A DNA stretch of 64,000 nucleotides. Origin: Bradyrhizobium diazoefficiens. Lineage in GTDB: Bacteria; Pseudomonadota; Alphaproteobacteria; Rhizobiales; Xanthobacteraceae. Every line of letters starts with the position of its first letter. Within the stretch, counting starts at the first letter, position 1. The stretch lies in assembly GCF_016616885.1 (NCBI RefSeq), contig NZ_CP067102.1, positions 2,818,501-2,882,500 on the forward strand. Reading direction: 5' to 3'. Shown here one piece after another: positions 63,453 through 64,000 of the stretch. The notes under the pieces are model-generated. The model was not told where the DNA came from. It ran no database searches and saw nothing but the letters and a program-made list of their open reading frames with translations. The position numbers and the translations under genes were made by a program.

Positions 63453-64000
63453 CTAGCGGTCAGGCACGAACACGGTGCCGAGCGCGGCCGGTGCGGTCGA
63501 GCCGCCGGTGCGCGCGCGAGACAACAGCACCAGCACGATGACGGTCGCGAGATACGGCAGCGCCGACATGAATTGCGAGGGGATGCCGACGCCCCAGCCT
63601 TGCGCGTGCAGCTGCAGGATCGTCACCGCGCCGAACAGATAGGCGCCGACCACGAGACGGCCCGGCCGCCAGGACGCGAACACGACCAGCGCCAGCGCGA
63701 TCCAGCCGCGGCCCGCGGTCATGCCCGGAATGAAGAACGGCGTGTAGGCAAGCGGAAGATAGGCTCCCGCAAGTCCGGCGCAGGCGCCGCCGAACATCAC
63801 GGCGAGGGTGCGAATACGCAGCACGGGATAGCCGAGCGCATGCGTGGAGATGTGGTTGTCGCCACAGGCACGGAGGATCAATCCCGCGCGTGTGCGGTAC
63901 AGGAACCACCAGACGCCGATGATGAGTGCGATGGAGAAATAGACGAAGGCGTCTTCGCCGAACAGCACGCGGCCGAGCAGCGGAATGTCGGTGAGGCCTG
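63453..64000 (-). CDS. ABC transporter permease of the BMP/nucleoside importer (N-terminal part outside window)
   Basis: C-terminal part (about 182 residues seen), with several helices and stretches LYRTRAGLILRACGDNHISTHALGYPVLRIRTLAVMFGGACAGLAGAYL and TAGRGWIALALVVFASWRPGR, characteristic of the YufQ/RbsC-like permease of nucleoside BMP transporters. The frame continues to the window edge. It is 76 bp from the binding-protein gene. Confidence 0.9.
   Translation of the reverse strand, partial: GLTDIPLLGRVLFGEDAFVYFSIALIIGVWWFLYRTRAGLILRACGDNHISTHALGYPVLRIRTLAVMFGGACAGLAGAYLPLAYTPFFIPGMTAGRGWIALALVVFASWRPGRLVVGAYLFGAVTILQLHAQGWGVGIPSQFMSALPYLATVIVLVLLSRARTGGSTAPAALGTVFVPDR

Overview
This window looks like the chromosome of an alphaproteobacterium of the Bradyrhizobium / Nitrobacteraceae type. 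The inference rests on high GC with matching codon use, short dispersed inverted-repeat elements of the kind common in Bradyrhizobium (26805-26958, 30376-30492, 53642-53863, 53969-54044), and gene families typical of soil rhizobia. No rRNA, tRNA, CRISPR array, integrase or transposase was seen.

The left two thirds (about 1-42 kb) is dominated by one-carbon/alcohol oxidation with quinoproteins and by what looks like a lanthanide economy. There are three PQQ-dependent alcohol dehydrogenases: 1826-3574, the XoxF methanol dehydrogenase at 9733-11541, and 16022-17686. All three carry the extra aspartate two residues after the catalytic one (D-x-D) that marks lanthanide use. XoxF sits in an apparent operon xoxF-xoxG(cytochrome c)-flhA-gfa ending at a clear terminator. 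fghA at 36087-36932 completes the glutathione-linked formaldehyde route to formate. Next to the third dehydrogenase lies a gene for a lanmodulin-like protein (18028-18420; four EF-hands only 12-13 residues apart), followed by a 26-residue PqqA peptide gene (18591-18671) without any pqqBCDE nearby.

From 23.9 to 42 kb a dense set of quinoprotein-associated genes follows: a taurine-type ABC transporter, a SoxYZ-like carrier and a zinc hydrolase, an XoxJ/MxaJ-like binding protein, a CxxxCW protein, then a compact ABC cluster (30948-35440) resembling the lanthanide uptake (lut) cluster of Methylorubrum, a two-component system (37021-39202) and a TonB-dependent receptor (39369-41834). Together these would import the metal, buffer it in the periplasm, load it with PQQ into the dehydrogenases, pass electrons to c-type cytochromes, and remove formaldehyde. 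An RND efflux pair (18896-23087) and a periplasmic-type molybdenum aldehyde oxidoreductase (3986-6752) lie inside the same region.

From 42 to 54.9 kb the genes are ordinary accessory/housekeeping ones: a Tat-exported GH1 glycosidase, an HU protein, an Hsp20-Lon-small ORF operon, a DUF892 ferritin-like protein, a class II aldolase, a ClC channel, an MFS transporter and small exported proteins, with a remnant of a marC gene and a repeat-rich 0.8 kb gap.

The right end (54.9-64 kb) is a purine/ureide catabolism block: a DUF3830 protein, allantoinase PuuE, a fused OHCU decarboxylase/hydroxyisourate hydrolase, a xanthine dehydrogenase with fused Fe-S and molybdenum subunits plus a separate FAD subunit, an 8-oxoguanine/guanine-type deaminase, and the start of a BMP-type nucleoside ABC importer that runs off the window.
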